A stretch of DNA of 64,000 nucleotides, from NCBI RefSeq assembly GCF_024139115.2, contig NW_026942913.1:434001-498000 (forward strand), in the 5' to 3' direction. Positions 45,399 to 55,972 of the stretch are shown here, in pieces. The notes under the pieces are model-generated. The model did not search any database. It was not told the origin of the DNA and saw nothing but the letters and a program-made list of their open reading frames with translations. Position numbers and translations under genes: made by a program. The stretch is from Armigeres subalbatus. Taxonomy: Eukaryota > Arthropoda > Insecta > Diptera > Culicidae. Each line of letters opens with the position of its first letter. The stretch's first letter is position 1.

Positions 45399-46370
45399 CG
45401 TCGCTCTAACAAGTCGTCCGATGTTGGTTCCATTATCGATTGCTTTAGCCAATTTTTCTCTACTTAACGTAACCAAACTGGACCAATACGCCACACAGAG
45501 TTCTAGAGGAAATTTCTGGGCAACATACCACGAGAAATGTAGTCGGCTGGATTATCTACTCTTTTGACATGCTTCCAAGTGTGACCATGCGTGAGTCGTT
45601 GAGTCGTGAGTCGGATGTGCGATTTCCGATGAATGTTTGCCATGAACTTGATGGTGCTCGTATCCAATGTAATGCTACTGTTGAATCAGACCAAAACCAA
45701 CAAGGAACTCCCTCCATTCCCAGCGCTGCTGATATCCGAGCATGGAGTTTTGCTCCCAGAAGTGCAGCACAGCGCTCCAAACGTGGCAAGCACACGCGCT
45801 TGAGAGGTGCTACCCGAGATTTCGCCGAGATGAGCTCAGTTTTGATTGTTCCATCCTTGCTGGTAGATCGAGCGTCACTGAAAATGTGAAACTGCACATC
45901 TGTTGCATCGGGTGTGAACAAGTACCGGGGGACCTTAAACGATCGTAGCAAAGGTAACTGCTGATAAAATTCCTGCCATTTGACGCAAATATCTCCTGGA
46001 ACTACATCGTCCCAGTCAGCTGCAATCAACCAAAGATGCTGCATCCTAATTTTCGTCCAGACGACTACTGGTGAGACGAGACCGAGAGGGTCGTATAGCT
46101 GTGCGATTGCCGAAAATACTTTTCGTTTCGTCCATTGCTCATCAATATTCAGTGTCAGTACCTCCACGCCGAACTGGTCTGGTTTCATCTCACAAGCAAC
46201 TCCAAGTGTTTTGATCTTTTCCGGTTCGAAACGCATCGTTGGTGGACCTCCACCTAACTCTTTAGTTGGATCGTCTAGAACTTCCAGTTTGTTTGAACAC
46301 CCCTTGCGTAAATGTAGCCCGCCTTCTGCCATCAATGCTTGTGCTTCTTGCCGGAGCACCCGTGCTTGCT
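45399..46370 (-). pseudogene. BEL RT thumb/connection and RNase H
   Basis: The minus frame 46359-45556 reads through the BEL region FSAIAQLYDPLGLVSPVV and AADWDD, then RNase H with FHIFSDARS (a deletion removes part of the loop after SDA) and WFWSDSTVALHWI. A frameshift near 45600 is followed by ADYISRGMLPRNF at about 45540-45500, the conserved end of RNase H. The frame then leads toward integrase beyond the ERT-1 insertion. Confidence 0.83.
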
Positions 46371-46750
46371 CGATTGAATCCCCGCTCCCGAAATGAAATC
46401 GTCCATATAAAAATCTTTTGATATCTTTGAAGCTGCATGTTCGTACCGATATCCGATGTCTTCGGCAAGTTTCTGAATCACTCGAGTTGCCAGGAACGAC
46501 GAGGGTGATAGACCATAAGTTACTGTTTGCAGTTCATAGACTTCAATTGGATCAGAAAGATCGAAACGCCAAAAGTCTCGTTGGAGACAAGTGTCCTCTG
46601 GATGTATACGGATCTGTCGGTACATTTTTTCCACATCCGCTACCAGGGCTATTGGATGTTTCCGAAAACGCAGCATCAAGTCCAGAAGGTCATCTTGTAT
46701 GACCGGTCCTGTGAGCAGTGCGTCGTTGAGCGAATGATTTGTGGCAGTCT
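46332..46750 (-). pseudogene. BEL reverse transcriptase core
   Basis: The first catalytic Asp is in ALVADVEKMYRQI. QRDFWRF and VTYGLSPSSFLATRVIQ follow, with the active site FYMDDFISG (YMDD, 46398-46409). A frameshift occurs near 46375 after SGAG, and another break near 46752 separates it from the upstream part ending LRVVFDG. Confidence 0.85.
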
Positions 46751-46754
46751 TTGC

Positions 46755-47471
46755 TTAACCATCGAAAACTACACGCAACTTCGTAGTAGTACTCGCTTCT
46801 TTAAACACCGGGTGATGTGGAAGATAGAACACTGTACGATTATGATCATTTAGGTTTTCAACGGTACCAACAAGCCTCATGTGCCCCAAACGGATGTACT
46901 CTAGCATGAACTCGTTGCAGCGTTTCCGAATGTCAACGTCTCGTCCCAAACGTCGCTCTAATTGTTGAAACCGTCGCATTGCTATGCTCCTTGATTCGCC
47001 GATCATCGGATCGAATCCCAAACGTTTCGGATACCGAACAACGTATCTTCCAGTTCCATCCCGTTCTACAGTTTGTTGAAAATAACTTGCGCAGTCTTCT
47101 TCTTCTTGTGACATTGGTTTTTGCTCAGTTAACTCCTCTATGTTCCAGAACCATTCGATACTGTTGTCTAACGAGTCCGTTATTGCTAGGTGGCAGCTGA
47201 CCTTCGAATCTGTCCCGTTGCAACCTGATTCACCTGCGGCTACCGATCCAAATACCGTGTTGACGAACACTGGAAGTGTGCCGTCGAATTTCCGTATCTG
47301 TAGCCGGCCACCTTCTCGATGGTGGAAGTCGTAGAAGAATTGCGATCCTAAAACAATATCAATTGGTCCAGATAGGAAAAAAATTGGATCTGCCATTCCC
47401 ATTTCCAGAGGAGGTTTCCAGTTGACTAGCGGCAGAGATGAAGAAGGTCGATCGTCGGTGACCTGAACCAT
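46755..47471 (-). pseudogene. BEL protease-RT connecting region
   Basis: It contains IDIVLGSQFFYDF, the FGSVAAGE-type motif, and the RT lead-in RYVVRYPKR, SRSIAMRRFQQLERRL and FYLPHHPVFKEASTTTKLRV. These are typical of BEL/Pao pol just before the RT palm. The frame is joined to protease by a shift in an A run at about 47470. Confidence 0.83.
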
Positions 47472-48022
47472 AACAAAAAAAAATCCATTGGCTGTGAGAA
47501 ATCTTTGACACGAGAACTGATAACCGTGGACACTTCATAGGCAATTTGTTTCCTGGAACGTCCTGTACCGCTAATCTCCACCTTTCTATCGCATCGATGT
47601 AACTTTAGCAATTGACATAGATGTTCCGTCATGAGGTTGACCTGCGATCCAGAATCCAAGATAGCCCTGGCAAGATGAGTTCTTCCCCATTTATCCTTTA
47701 CCTTCAACAGGACCGTCGAGAGAAAAACATGCGAACTGTGAGCTCCCATCGCTAAGTTTGAAGAAACAGTTGGAACCGAACTAGAACCAGAATTGCCAGA
47801 GTTCGGCGCCCCGCTAGAAGTTGAAGGAGTTGCAGTTCGCAAGGCCATGTCTGCTGTGGAAACCGAAGAAATGGAACCAGAACCAGGAAAACCAGGATGT
47901 AATAGCGTATGATGCTTTTTAGAGCAGGTTCGACAATGATACTTGGAAGGACAATCCCTGCAAGATGATTTCTCCCCAAACAGTTGCTGCAAAGACGTTT
48001 GGAGTTTGTAAACTGTAGTCAT
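47426..48022 (-). pseudogene. BEL gag zinc knuckles and aspartic protease
   Basis: The first 30 residues hold the BEL-type zinc ligands (CRDCPSKYHCRTCSKKHHTLLH). A Ser/Ala/Gly-rich linker follows, then the protease active site ARAILDSGSQVNLM (DSG). The protein would be cleaved from the polyprotein. The 3' end breaks in a poly-A run near 47475. Confidence 0.85.
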
Positions 48023-48069
48023 TTATCCAATGGTAACCCGTTGAAAGATGGACATTGTGTGATGTAGTG

Positions 48070-49064
48070 TTATTCGTTGTAAATCATGCAGTTGGGAAGT
48101 GTTTTTTCAGTTGCTGAGTTGACGGAAACCTTGGCAGGGCGATATTTGTAAGTGTTTGTTGAAAACGAACTACTTGAAGTTGACAATCGTTGATCTACTG
48201 GAACTGCATCCAACACCCGAGTTTGTTTCTTAAGGAATTCTATAAGAACAGGAAAGCGCGGTTCATCGCTTTTGGCTGATGTCATCAAGCTTGGAAACCA
48301 TCAGATGTGTCAGTATAGCTCCTCAGCCGCTTGTCCGTTCTCCCAACTGGTCCAAAATTTTGATATTTCGTTCAAAACAGTCGATGAGTTCATGAATACT
48401 GCTTGCTGACTCCTTCCGCATTTTGGGATACTCAAACAAAGCATTCAGATGGCGCTTCATCAGCAAATATTTGTTTGAAAACCGAGCTACCAAACTGTCC
48501 CAAGCAACCCTATAATTAGCATCACTCATAGGAAACGAATCTACTAGTTTTAGTGCATCACCTTTCAAAGAGGCCCGGAGATAGTGGAATTTTTGTATGT
48601 CACCACCGGAGAAGAATCGATGAGGGCCTTGAAGGTATCATGGAACGCAAGCATTTCTCGTAATGTCCATCGAATTCGGGTAGGTTGATTTGCGGCAGAC
48701 GGACGTACGTATGAACATTGTTGTGTTCACCACCAGTGGCAGCCACAGGAACATTTTGGTTTGCGGTTTGCTGTATTTCCCGTGGTAATTTTCCTTCCAA
48801 CCCTGCCCTTACCTCAAAATACTTTTCTTCGAAATCTCCCCTCACTTTCCGGTGTTGATCGATGTTCTCTTCATACACTGTGCCCTCGATCTCTGATTGT
48901 ATTTTCTCGAATTCATTCCACTTTGCCTCCAATTTCTCCAATCGAAGCTTGAGGTGCAGCTCACTTGGTGCTTCTGTATTTTGCAGATACTTATCCATAC
49001 GAATCAAGAAGTCCATGATGTTATCACGTGCAGCTATACTCGACTCCAGCTTCTTTCCTCCCAT
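48070..49064 (-). pseudogene. BEL gag, frameshifted
   Basis: The likely start is MGGKKLESSIAARDN at about 49064. An upstream open stretch in the same frame comes from the leader module. It is helical and charged (LRLEKLEAKWNEFEKIQSEI), then RLPQINLPEFDG, the conserved BEL/Pao gag motif. A frameshift falls near 48660; the next piece (48568-48323) has LKGDALKLVDSFPMSDANYR and ARFSNKYLLMKRHLNALF. A third piece (48288-48070) precedes the knuckles. Confidence 0.83.
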
Positions 49065-49170
49065 GATGGCACGTGAAGTCGATGAAAGATTGTATGATGA
49101 AGCAACCAGCAGAAACTTCTGCAAAACACACAAAGCGAAGCACCCTTTGCGAAAGAAATAAGATACGTTG

Positions 49171-51092
49171 GACAGGTACTCACCTTGTGAGCCTGTCAAA
49201 CAAGCCTTGTATTTCAGTTACTTCTACCGCAAAGCACCACAGCTTGCTTCACAGGACTCAATCTACCATTCACCAGCGCACTCGCAATCCACACCATTTC
49301 TATAAACTTCTATAAACAAGCCACAGGAGAAGCACCTTCAACGCTTTAGGTGGATTACCGGACAGATACTCACGTGGTGAGCCTGCATGACAGGCCTTGT
49401 ATTCAATTTCTTTCCACCGCAACGTATTACAGTAGACTGGCCCAAAATGCATGAAATCCTGAATTTCAAACCTTGCACCCTTAAATGACAGTTTGGGGGT
49501 CCCAGAAGCTCCCCTGAAAATTTCAGCTCATTTGGTCCAGTGGTTGGCGTGCGCAAATGGCTCAAAGTTTGTATGGGAAAAGTGATCCAAATGTATGGGT
49601 AAACGCAACCGTTCCAGTTTTTTGCTTCTAGGTGGCGCTGTAGTCGACGGATTCCTGTTGTGGACAAAATGTAGAACCTTTTTTATATAAGGAAGCGACT
49701 GGTGAAGACCGGATGTAAATCCTTTTGAAATTGGCCAAGTTATAAGCATCCAAAGCCGAGGGTTTCGAGCGTGTCCCCCAGGGGTGTTTAAAATGAGAGC
49801 AACGTACCACCGACCATTACGGCGGCGATGCAGGCGTATTCGGTGCCGTGCGAAATTAAATGCATGACTATCACGCAATCTCGCGAATTTTTATCCGATT
49901 GGTAAATACTTTCCGTGCCCTGTAGACAGTAGTGTAGCTAGAGAGGGAGGGGGTGAATAAGGGGGGCAAACTGTCATTTAAGGGTGCAAGGTTTGAAATT
50001 CCAGACTTTTCACTTTTTCCATATAAGCTTGGGCCACTCTAGTATTACAGCCTAGTCCACACGCTCCGAAATTCCATTCATCAAAGAACTCGCAACTCAA
50101 ACTCCCTCGTTAATCTGCTCGACAGGATGCATTCAAGACCACCAATACTGTATCGACGCAATCCACAACATATATCACTGCTTTCTGTAAGTGGTTCGCC
50201 AAGCAAAGCACCTTTCACACTACAGGGTGGATAGTCAGACAGATACTCACCTTGTGAGCCTGCTCGACAGGCCTTGTATTTAATTCTGTCCACCACAACG
50301 TAGCACACACGTTCGGAATTCTTAATCCAACACTCTTTTGGCAGCCTGCTCGTCACGCCGGATTAAGACCACGAATGTTGTAATTATTTCCACAAGCAAA
50401 GCACCTTTCACACTACAGGGTAGATGATCGGACAGGTACTCACCTTGTGAGCCTGCTCGACAGGCCTTGTATGTAATAAATCCAGGAACAGCTTCCCACA
50501 CAGTTCAGCGAATCTCAGACTCATCAGCAAAGCAAGAAAAAAGCGCAATCCAGGGCTCAGTTCAGTAAATGAGTTTCGACGCGATCCAAATTTCAACTTT
50601 TATTTGAAAAAACACCAAGTTTGTCACGTCCGTGGTTCCCAATGATGCCCAATGATGATGAGTGGTCCAGTTAAGCTCCAAATATCGTATCCGTTCCAAG
50701 TGAATCTCTCCTCGTTAGGAAGTGATCGACGGCCAAGTCCAGAAGTGATGAAGTGGTAGTGCAGTAGTGCAGTAGTGCAGAGAGTCGGAACGAGAAAAAT
50801 GACCCGGTAGGGATGAAAGCGGAAAAATAGTTTATTGGACAGGAACTCACCTTGTGAGCCTGTCAAATAGGCCTTGTACTTTCAATCCCAGCAGGTTCCA
50901 CCAGCAGTTCCGAATGGCGCCAAATCTGTTCTTGCAAATTGGAAGTGATGGCTGCCTCCAATTATTCCCAGATAATCGATGTAGTTATGGCGAGCCGTTG
51001 CTATTGTGATACCACCAGTATGGCGAGTATCTTTTGTTACTACCGTGTAATGATGGCCGAATAGACGCCGCGTTGCTTCCTTGGAACACAAT
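49171..51092 (-). promoter_or_regulatory. BEL leader with repeated hairpin/splice-donor modules
   Basis: Between the primer-binding site and gag lie five modules (about 50880, 50475, 50280, 49405 and 49210). Each carries a GCCTG...CAGGC hairpin directly before CAAG/GTGAGTA, a near-consensus 5' splice site in the element's own sense. Modules are separated by units such as the 192-bp one beginning CAAGCAAAGCACCTTTCACA. A MITE interrupts the leader at 49433-50041. Whether the donors are used is unknown. Confidence 0.65.
49433..50041. mobile_element. 609-bp TIR element with 9-bp TSD
   Basis: TIRs TAGACTGGCCCA and TGGGCCACTCTA. The flanking duplication is GTATTACAG (49424-49432 and 50042-50050), and the empty site is visible in the left leader copy. 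Subterminal inverted blocks (TTCAAACCTTGCACCCTTAA and complement) follow. A 9-bp TSD suggests a Mutator-type transposase. Confidence 0.9.
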
Positions 51093-51109
51093 CCTGGTCA
51101 CGGCACCAA
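51093..51109 (-). promoter_or_regulatory. BEL primer-binding site next to the 5' LTR
   Basis: TTGGTGCCGTGACCAGG in minus, immediately after the LTR end CAACA. Same as at 36177-36193. Confidence 0.8.
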
Positions 51110-51654
51110 TGTTGTGACCTTACCGTATGTGTTCCAACCAAGATTCCACCAGTTTTAAACCGTGCCAATCAACTGATTGCACATTCAGCCCCAAGTTCTC
51201 CTTTCCGTAACAGGTATGACGGCAACGATAGACGACAACGACGACGATGATTAGCTTGAATCCAGGTATGTAAAATTTGCAGGTTCCGTTCCAGATAACC
51301 AGGTAAGTAAAATTGTCACTTAATTTCACAATAACTACACTTTATTTATTTCAGGTAAAAATTACTTAGCACGACTCCATACTACACTTTATTCAAAAAC
51401 TATTGATTATATTTTGTCGATCTAGCTTATACGATTTCTGAACTAAGACTGATTTCTTATCGGATATTTCTTCTCAACATTCGTAAACAAAGACACTATA
51501 AAAATTGATTCGACTAACACATACAACATGTAATGTAGGTGGCGACTCACATCCCTCTCATAATGCAGTCTGAGTTGACCTAATACGCTTCGATTACTCT
51601 TTCACTCGCACAATTTCTGGAGGTTTTTACCTACACATGTATAAACTATCAACA
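51110..51654 (-). repeat. BEL 5' LTR, 545 bp
   Basis: TGTTG...CAACA termini. Near-identical to 36194-36751. A TATA-like TTTTTATAG and AATAAAGTG are present in the element's sense. Confidence 0.88.
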
Positions 51655-52016
51655 CTATTATATTCGTGTTTCACTCAATTATTTTCTGAATAGACGAATA
51701 CTTTTTGAGCGAGCGAAATTGACGAAATTTGGATATTCTCTACATACCAGAAAAAGTAATTGAAATTTATATTTGTTTTTGAATAATAATCATGTGTTGA
51801 TAAGTTTTCTACCAAATTTAGAAGAAAATTTTGATTTCACTTCTATCACGCCTAAGTTTTAGATTTAACTAAAGAATATGCAGCTAGACGAATACTTTTT
51901 GGATCCACTGTATTAAGGGCATAGCTTCTGAGCCGATCCCTGTCGAAATTTCGGGTTGTTCCATGAGGAGACAACGGACCTGAAAGGTGATCCTCGTCCA
52001 TACTAAAATCGTACGG

Positions 52017-52245
52017 GTGGTTGGGCTCGCTCACAGGATTCCCTCTTCCTTCAATTGTGCCGACGCGCTTACCAAGTTATGGAAGCGGGTGGCGTCGTGG
52101 GTGGTTGGGCTTGCTCACGGGATTCCTCCTTCCTTCGGCTACTGTGCCGACGCGCTTACCAATTCCAAATTATGGAAGCGGGTGGCGCGATGAGTGGTTG
52201 GGCTTGCTTACGGGGTTCCTTCTTCCTTCTGATGCTGACCGATAT
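52017..52245. repeat. Three tandem copies of an 84-93 bp unit
   Basis: GTGGTTGGGCT begins at 52017, 52101 and 52194. Each unit continues with CTCAC-GG-TTCC-TCTTCCTTC and GTGCCGACGCGCTTACCAA. Confidence 0.85.
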
Positions 52246-52330
52246 AATTTCGTAGTAGTCTCCGTTTCAGCGTTCGATGATGGATTGAGGCTTTTCCGTT
52301 GAAGCACTCTTCTTTTATAGTATTCTGTTC

Positions 52331-52745
52331 GAAGGGGAAATGCCAACTTGACTCTGTAATTTCAAATTTTCGGGTGGCAGTAGGCCATGTTTTTTCAAGT
52401 TGCATGAAGGGGAAATGTGAGTTACCTCTGGAAATTTCAAATTTACTAGTAGCATCAGGCGGCTATGCTTTTCCTTGTTGCATGAAGGGGAAATGTGAGT
52501 CATCTTCGTGATTTCAAAATTTCCAGTTACAGTAGGCCATGCTTTTGCATGTTGCATAAAGGGGAAATGTGACTCGTCTCTAGAAATTTCAATTTTTCGG
52601 ATGGTAGTAAGCCATGCTTTTCCATGTTGCATGGCGGGGAAATGTGAGTCATCCCTGGAATCAAATGTTCGGGTGGCAGTAGGCCATGCTTTTCCAATTT
52701 CAATGAAGGGGAATTGTAAGTCCACTGACTTCATGATTTTTTCAT
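52331..52745. repeat. Six tandem copies of a ~75-bp unit
   Basis: GAAGGGGAAATGTGAGT, then ATTTCAAATTTTCGGG, then AGTAGGCCATGCTTTTCCAT recur about every 73-78 bp. Open frames of 114 and 139 codons on the two strands are repeat by-products. Confidence 0.9.
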
Positions 52746-53457
52746 TTTTTTTCTGGTTACGGCATGCTTTTCAAAGGAGTGCTGAAGTGAAATCTCTAAC
52801 TGCTGAGAAATTTTGTGAAACAGCGCGTTTTCGAGAGATCGAAAGAACTTAACGATTTTTTTATTGTTTTACTTCATTGATTTTATTTCAACTGTTTTTT
52901 TGTTTGTTTTACATATAGCTTTCTTTTATTATCATGTTATACCTTAATTCTACAACCCCGTCCGTTTCAGTAATATAGTGGGGGACACTTGTGTTCATCG
53001 TAGCACAGTTCAAGGCGACAAGAAAATAATTTCAAGGCTATCTTTGATGTATGTACAATGTAGTAAGCCACCATCCTGGATGGAGTCTTGCTCTGCATGC
53101 GGTTATAATTTCAAGGCTATCTTTGATGAAGACAAAATAATAATTGGTATGGCACTCATTTCAAGATTTTGAACCATGGCACAATGGTCGGATTTCACGA
53201 AATTCGGTAACTCAAAAACCATTAGCACTTGAGTTTTGACGTATGCAGAAGGATTTTTTGTCAATGTTCTACACAGACAGATAAATCAACCCAAAATTTG
53301 AGTTCATTATAGATACATACTGATGAGAATGAGAGCAAGATGCAAGCACCTCAACGCACAGTGGTGGGCCCTCATACAAATCCCGGACAAAACCTGAGAT
53401 TGCGTTCAAAACTTCACTACAGAGTAATTTTGAAACGTTGAATTCATTTTGAGGTTA
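52746..53457. other. Unassigned stretch
   Basis: ATAATTTCAAGGCTATCTTT occurs twice (about 53024 and 53105). No gene recognised. Confidence 0.45.
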
Positions 53458-53477
53458 AAATGGTTATCCGAAATACT

Positions 53478-54112
53478 GAGTGCGTGTTGGCTCTTGTTTA
53501 GGACAGCAGAACGATCGCGCGATTTGCCGAAATTTTGTGTTCTGCATTGCGCGGTCATCCGTGCCTGTTTTGTCGTGTTTCTGCTCAGTTAGCAGATAGT
53601 TCGCGCGGCTGAGTGAGTAAACAATTGATGCGTGATCGGACGTGTTTCAGGTATAGGATTTAGAACATTCGTAAAATCCGAGTTTTTGGTTCTGTTTTTA
53701 ATGTTTGGAGAATAAGTGTGTGTTTTGTATATGATGCAAAACATTTGTAAAATCCAGGTTGCTTTGTCCTCCTTTGGACGGTTCGTAAGTAAATTGATGA
53801 ATATATTTTAATATTTTTTCAGCATATACTGTTTTCAGCATATACTGTTGACAAACGTTCTATAGTGTCGAATAGAACTCCCTATTAGTCACCTTACCCA
53901 CTAACACAAATTTTCCTTCCCGAGACATCTATGAAGGTAGTATGGGTTCCCTGCATCTTCACTAGTAGATGTTGAACTAACATTCCTTCCCTTCCTTCCG
54001 TGATTGTAAGGACGTGGCCAGGTATACAACTGCTACTGTATAGGAAAAGGTACTAATCCCAAGTACCAATTTGCATTGTAATAGCATTGTATAGCCACCC
54101 ACGATTTGTATC
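53478..54112 (+). mobile_element. 635-bp retroposed unit with 20-bp TSD, class unknown
   Basis: AAATGGTTATCCGAAATACT is perfectly duplicated at 53458-53477 and 54113-54132. The unit starts GAGTGCGTGTTGGCTC, is GC-richer at its 5' end (GATCGCGCGATT) and at the CTTCCTTCCGTGATTGTAAG region, and has no long frame. It has no poly(A) tail and ends CCCACGATTTGTATC. The long TSD points to LINE machinery. It could be a SINE, or a LINE with its coding middle deleted. No tRNA boxes are seen. Confidence 0.75.
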
Positions 54113-54356
54113 AAATGGTTATCCGAAATACTTTATGTTATCTAAGAGCTTCCGCAAGCCCAGACCCTAGGATCTAGAACAAAGACAACATCCTCATTCT
54201 AACATTGCACCAGTCAATTTCCCGCTTTGGTGCAGCTATGCGCAATTCACCATACTAACCACCGGAAAGTAGACAAAAAATAGATTTTAATACATAATAC
54301 CAGATCTTTTCGAATCTTTCCCAAAAAAGTTTAGCCAAATTTCATTTTCCCATATA

Positions 54357-54490
54357 AAGTACCCCGGGGCGAGTGGGACCTAAACAAACGCTAGTTCAGG
54401 AAAATTGTTAACGCATACTTAGAAAACACGTTATTTCAGAACATTAACCACTGATACATCATTATATGCTTCCATTGTTGAAGTGTAGAG
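54357..54490. mobile_element. Fragment of the 32705-34080 TIR element
   Basis: AAAGTACCCCGGGGCGAGTG followed by GGACCTAAACAAACGCTAG matches the right end of that element read in reverse, for about 135 bp, until the minisatellite begins. Confidence 0.85.
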
Positions 54491-54511
54491 GTGTAGGAAG
54501 CGAATCTATGA

Positions 54512-54704
54512 CAAAAGGTCGAAAGGACAAAAGGTCGAAAAGACAAATGGTCGCAAGGACAAAAGGCCGAAAGGACAAAACGTCGAAAGGGACAGAAGGT
54601 CGAAAGGACAAAAGGTCGAAAGGCACAGAAGGCCGAACGGGACAAAAGGTCGAAAAGGACAAAAGGTCGAAAGGGACAAAAGGTCAAAAAGGACAAAAGG
54701 TCGC
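54512..54704. repeat. Minisatellite of ~16-17 bp (about 12 copies)
   Basis: The unit GGACAAAAGGTCGAAA with variants (GGCCGAA, GGTCGCA) repeats across the whole interval. Frames of 66-86 codons on both strands are caused by it. Confidence 0.92.
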
Positions 54705-54957
54705 ACTCATCTAATCAATCAAAGTTTAAGAATGAGCAATTTTCAAAGAAGGAGTTATTACTATAAGACAATATTATGAATGTCTAGATAGTTCTGAAAG
54801 AGATAAAAAAGATTGTTGTTAATAAATAAATAAAGCTTGTATTTTGCGAAACAGAGTTGTCCTATACATTTGGCAAAAAATGCTCTTTTATTTTTCACTA
54901 TTTTTAACAATTAAATAAAATTCATCCAATGAGTGCCAATAATACATGAATATCTAG

Positions 54958-55094
54958 GTTTTCTGAATGTCACTTCGATCTGTCAAAATAGTGCACGCCG
55001 CAGCCACGCAGGCGCACGTATTGAAAATACACCGACGTATATTTGATCGAAGTGACATTTAGAAGTGTATTTAATCGAAGTGACATTTAGAAAA
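54958..55094. mobile_element. Small inverted-repeat element
   Basis: GTTTTCTGAATGTCACTTCG at the left pairs with CGAAGTGACATTTAGAAAAC at the right. An extra direct copy of ATCGAAGTGACATTTAGAA lies just inside the right end. No clear TSD. Confidence 0.6.
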
Positions 55095-55435
55095 CTCAAA
55101 CATCCATCCAGTTTGAATGTTAGCTATGGGTCCTGTGCACCACGAATGGTGGACAGAGCCGATATGAAAGATCTCGATCCTGAGTATTATACTAGTGACA
55201 AATATATGATACCATAGTACAGCATAAAATCATATCTCTGTCACCCAGAATCACGCTGGTATCACGATAGCACGATGATTTCCGCACCCTGCCCTGCGAC
55301 CGTTATATTGTACGAAACAGAACATAATTTGTTGTTTTGAAATGTCAAATACGTCGTTTGATTAGTGGTACTTATTGAATGAATTTTATTTAATTGCTAA
55401 AAATTGTGAAAACAAAAGTGCAGAGTTTTTGCTAA
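55095..55435. other. Unassigned stretch
   Basis: Its end (55372-55415) resembles 1314-1360 (TGAATGAATTTTATTT and TTGTGAAAA). Otherwise nothing is recognised. Confidence 0.4.
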
Positions 55436-55967
55436 CTGTGTAGCCTGCGGCCTCTTCCGGGTTCTCTACTAAATATTTCTTCCGGCATACGAACAACGTG
55501 ACCAGCCCACCGTAGTCTGCCGTGTTGTATAAGCTTAATAATATCCAGCCCTTTATACACCTGGTACAATTCGTGATTCATGCGACGCCGCCAGATACCG
55601 TTCTCCTGTTTACCGCCGAGTATTGTCCGCAGCACTTTACGCTCAAATACTCCGAGAGCTCTGCGATCAGCCTCCTTTAACGTCCATGTCTCATGGCCGT
55701 ATAAAGCCACCGGAAGAATCAGAGTAGTATACAGCGCGAGTTTTGTTTTCGTTTGCAGACTACGGGACTTAACCTGGTTACGAAGTCCGTAATAAGCCCT
55801 ATTTGCAGCTGCAATACGCCTTTTCACCTCGCGGGTAACATCATTATCGCACGTCACTAATGTTCCAAGATACACAAATTCTTCTACCAATTCAAACTTT
55901 TCACCATCCAGCACCATTTCGCTACCATCACCACTAATGAACCCACGTTGATTGCCAGCGACCATGT
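55436..55967 (-). pseudogene. ERT-3 RT thumb and C-terminal part
   Basis: It contains EFVYLGTLVTCDND, LYGHETWTL, FERKVLRTILGG, WRRRMNHELYQVY and RLRWAGHVVRMP, the same order as in ERT-1, and ends REPGRGRRLHS. The frame joins the NTSKTK block at 57980 on the far side of the TIR element. Confidence 0.85.
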
Positions 55968-55972
55968 ACTTC

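Larger units (their letters stand above)
35008..51654 (-). mobile_element. BEL/Pao retrotransposon with a tandem LTR-leader duplication
   Basis: Minus-strand order: 5' LTR (51654-51110), primer-binding site, leader (51092-49200), gag, protease, RT, RNase H, integrase, 3' LTR (36751-36194), then a second primer-binding site and a second leader (36176-35008) before unrelated sequence. So one LTR is shared by two head-to-tail internal regions, the second one truncated. Younger insertions lie at 37057-37498, 38400-45389 and 49433-50041. The polyprotein is frameshifted in several places. Confidence 0.87.
34940..51910. mobile_element. Tc1/mariner-like short element split by a 16.6-kb BEL insertion
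   Basis: CAGTGAGTCCAAAAAGTATT (34940) and, in reverse from 51910, CAGTGGATCCAAAAAGTATT form the terminal repeats, and both continue CGTCTAGCTG. TA flanks both ends (34938-34939, 51911-51912). Without the BEL complex it is about 330 bp, so non-autonomous. A further copy of AGACGAATACTTTTTG lies subterminally near 51692. Confidence 0.8.

Noticed and set aside
52315..52734. 139-codon minus-strand frame and its plus-strand partner
   Set aside because: Produced by six ~75-bp tandem repeats whose length is near a multiple of three; no protein family features.
54436..54714. Phe/Pro/Ser-rich and Lys/Gly-rich frames
   Set aside because: Artefacts of the 16-17 bp minisatellite on both strands.
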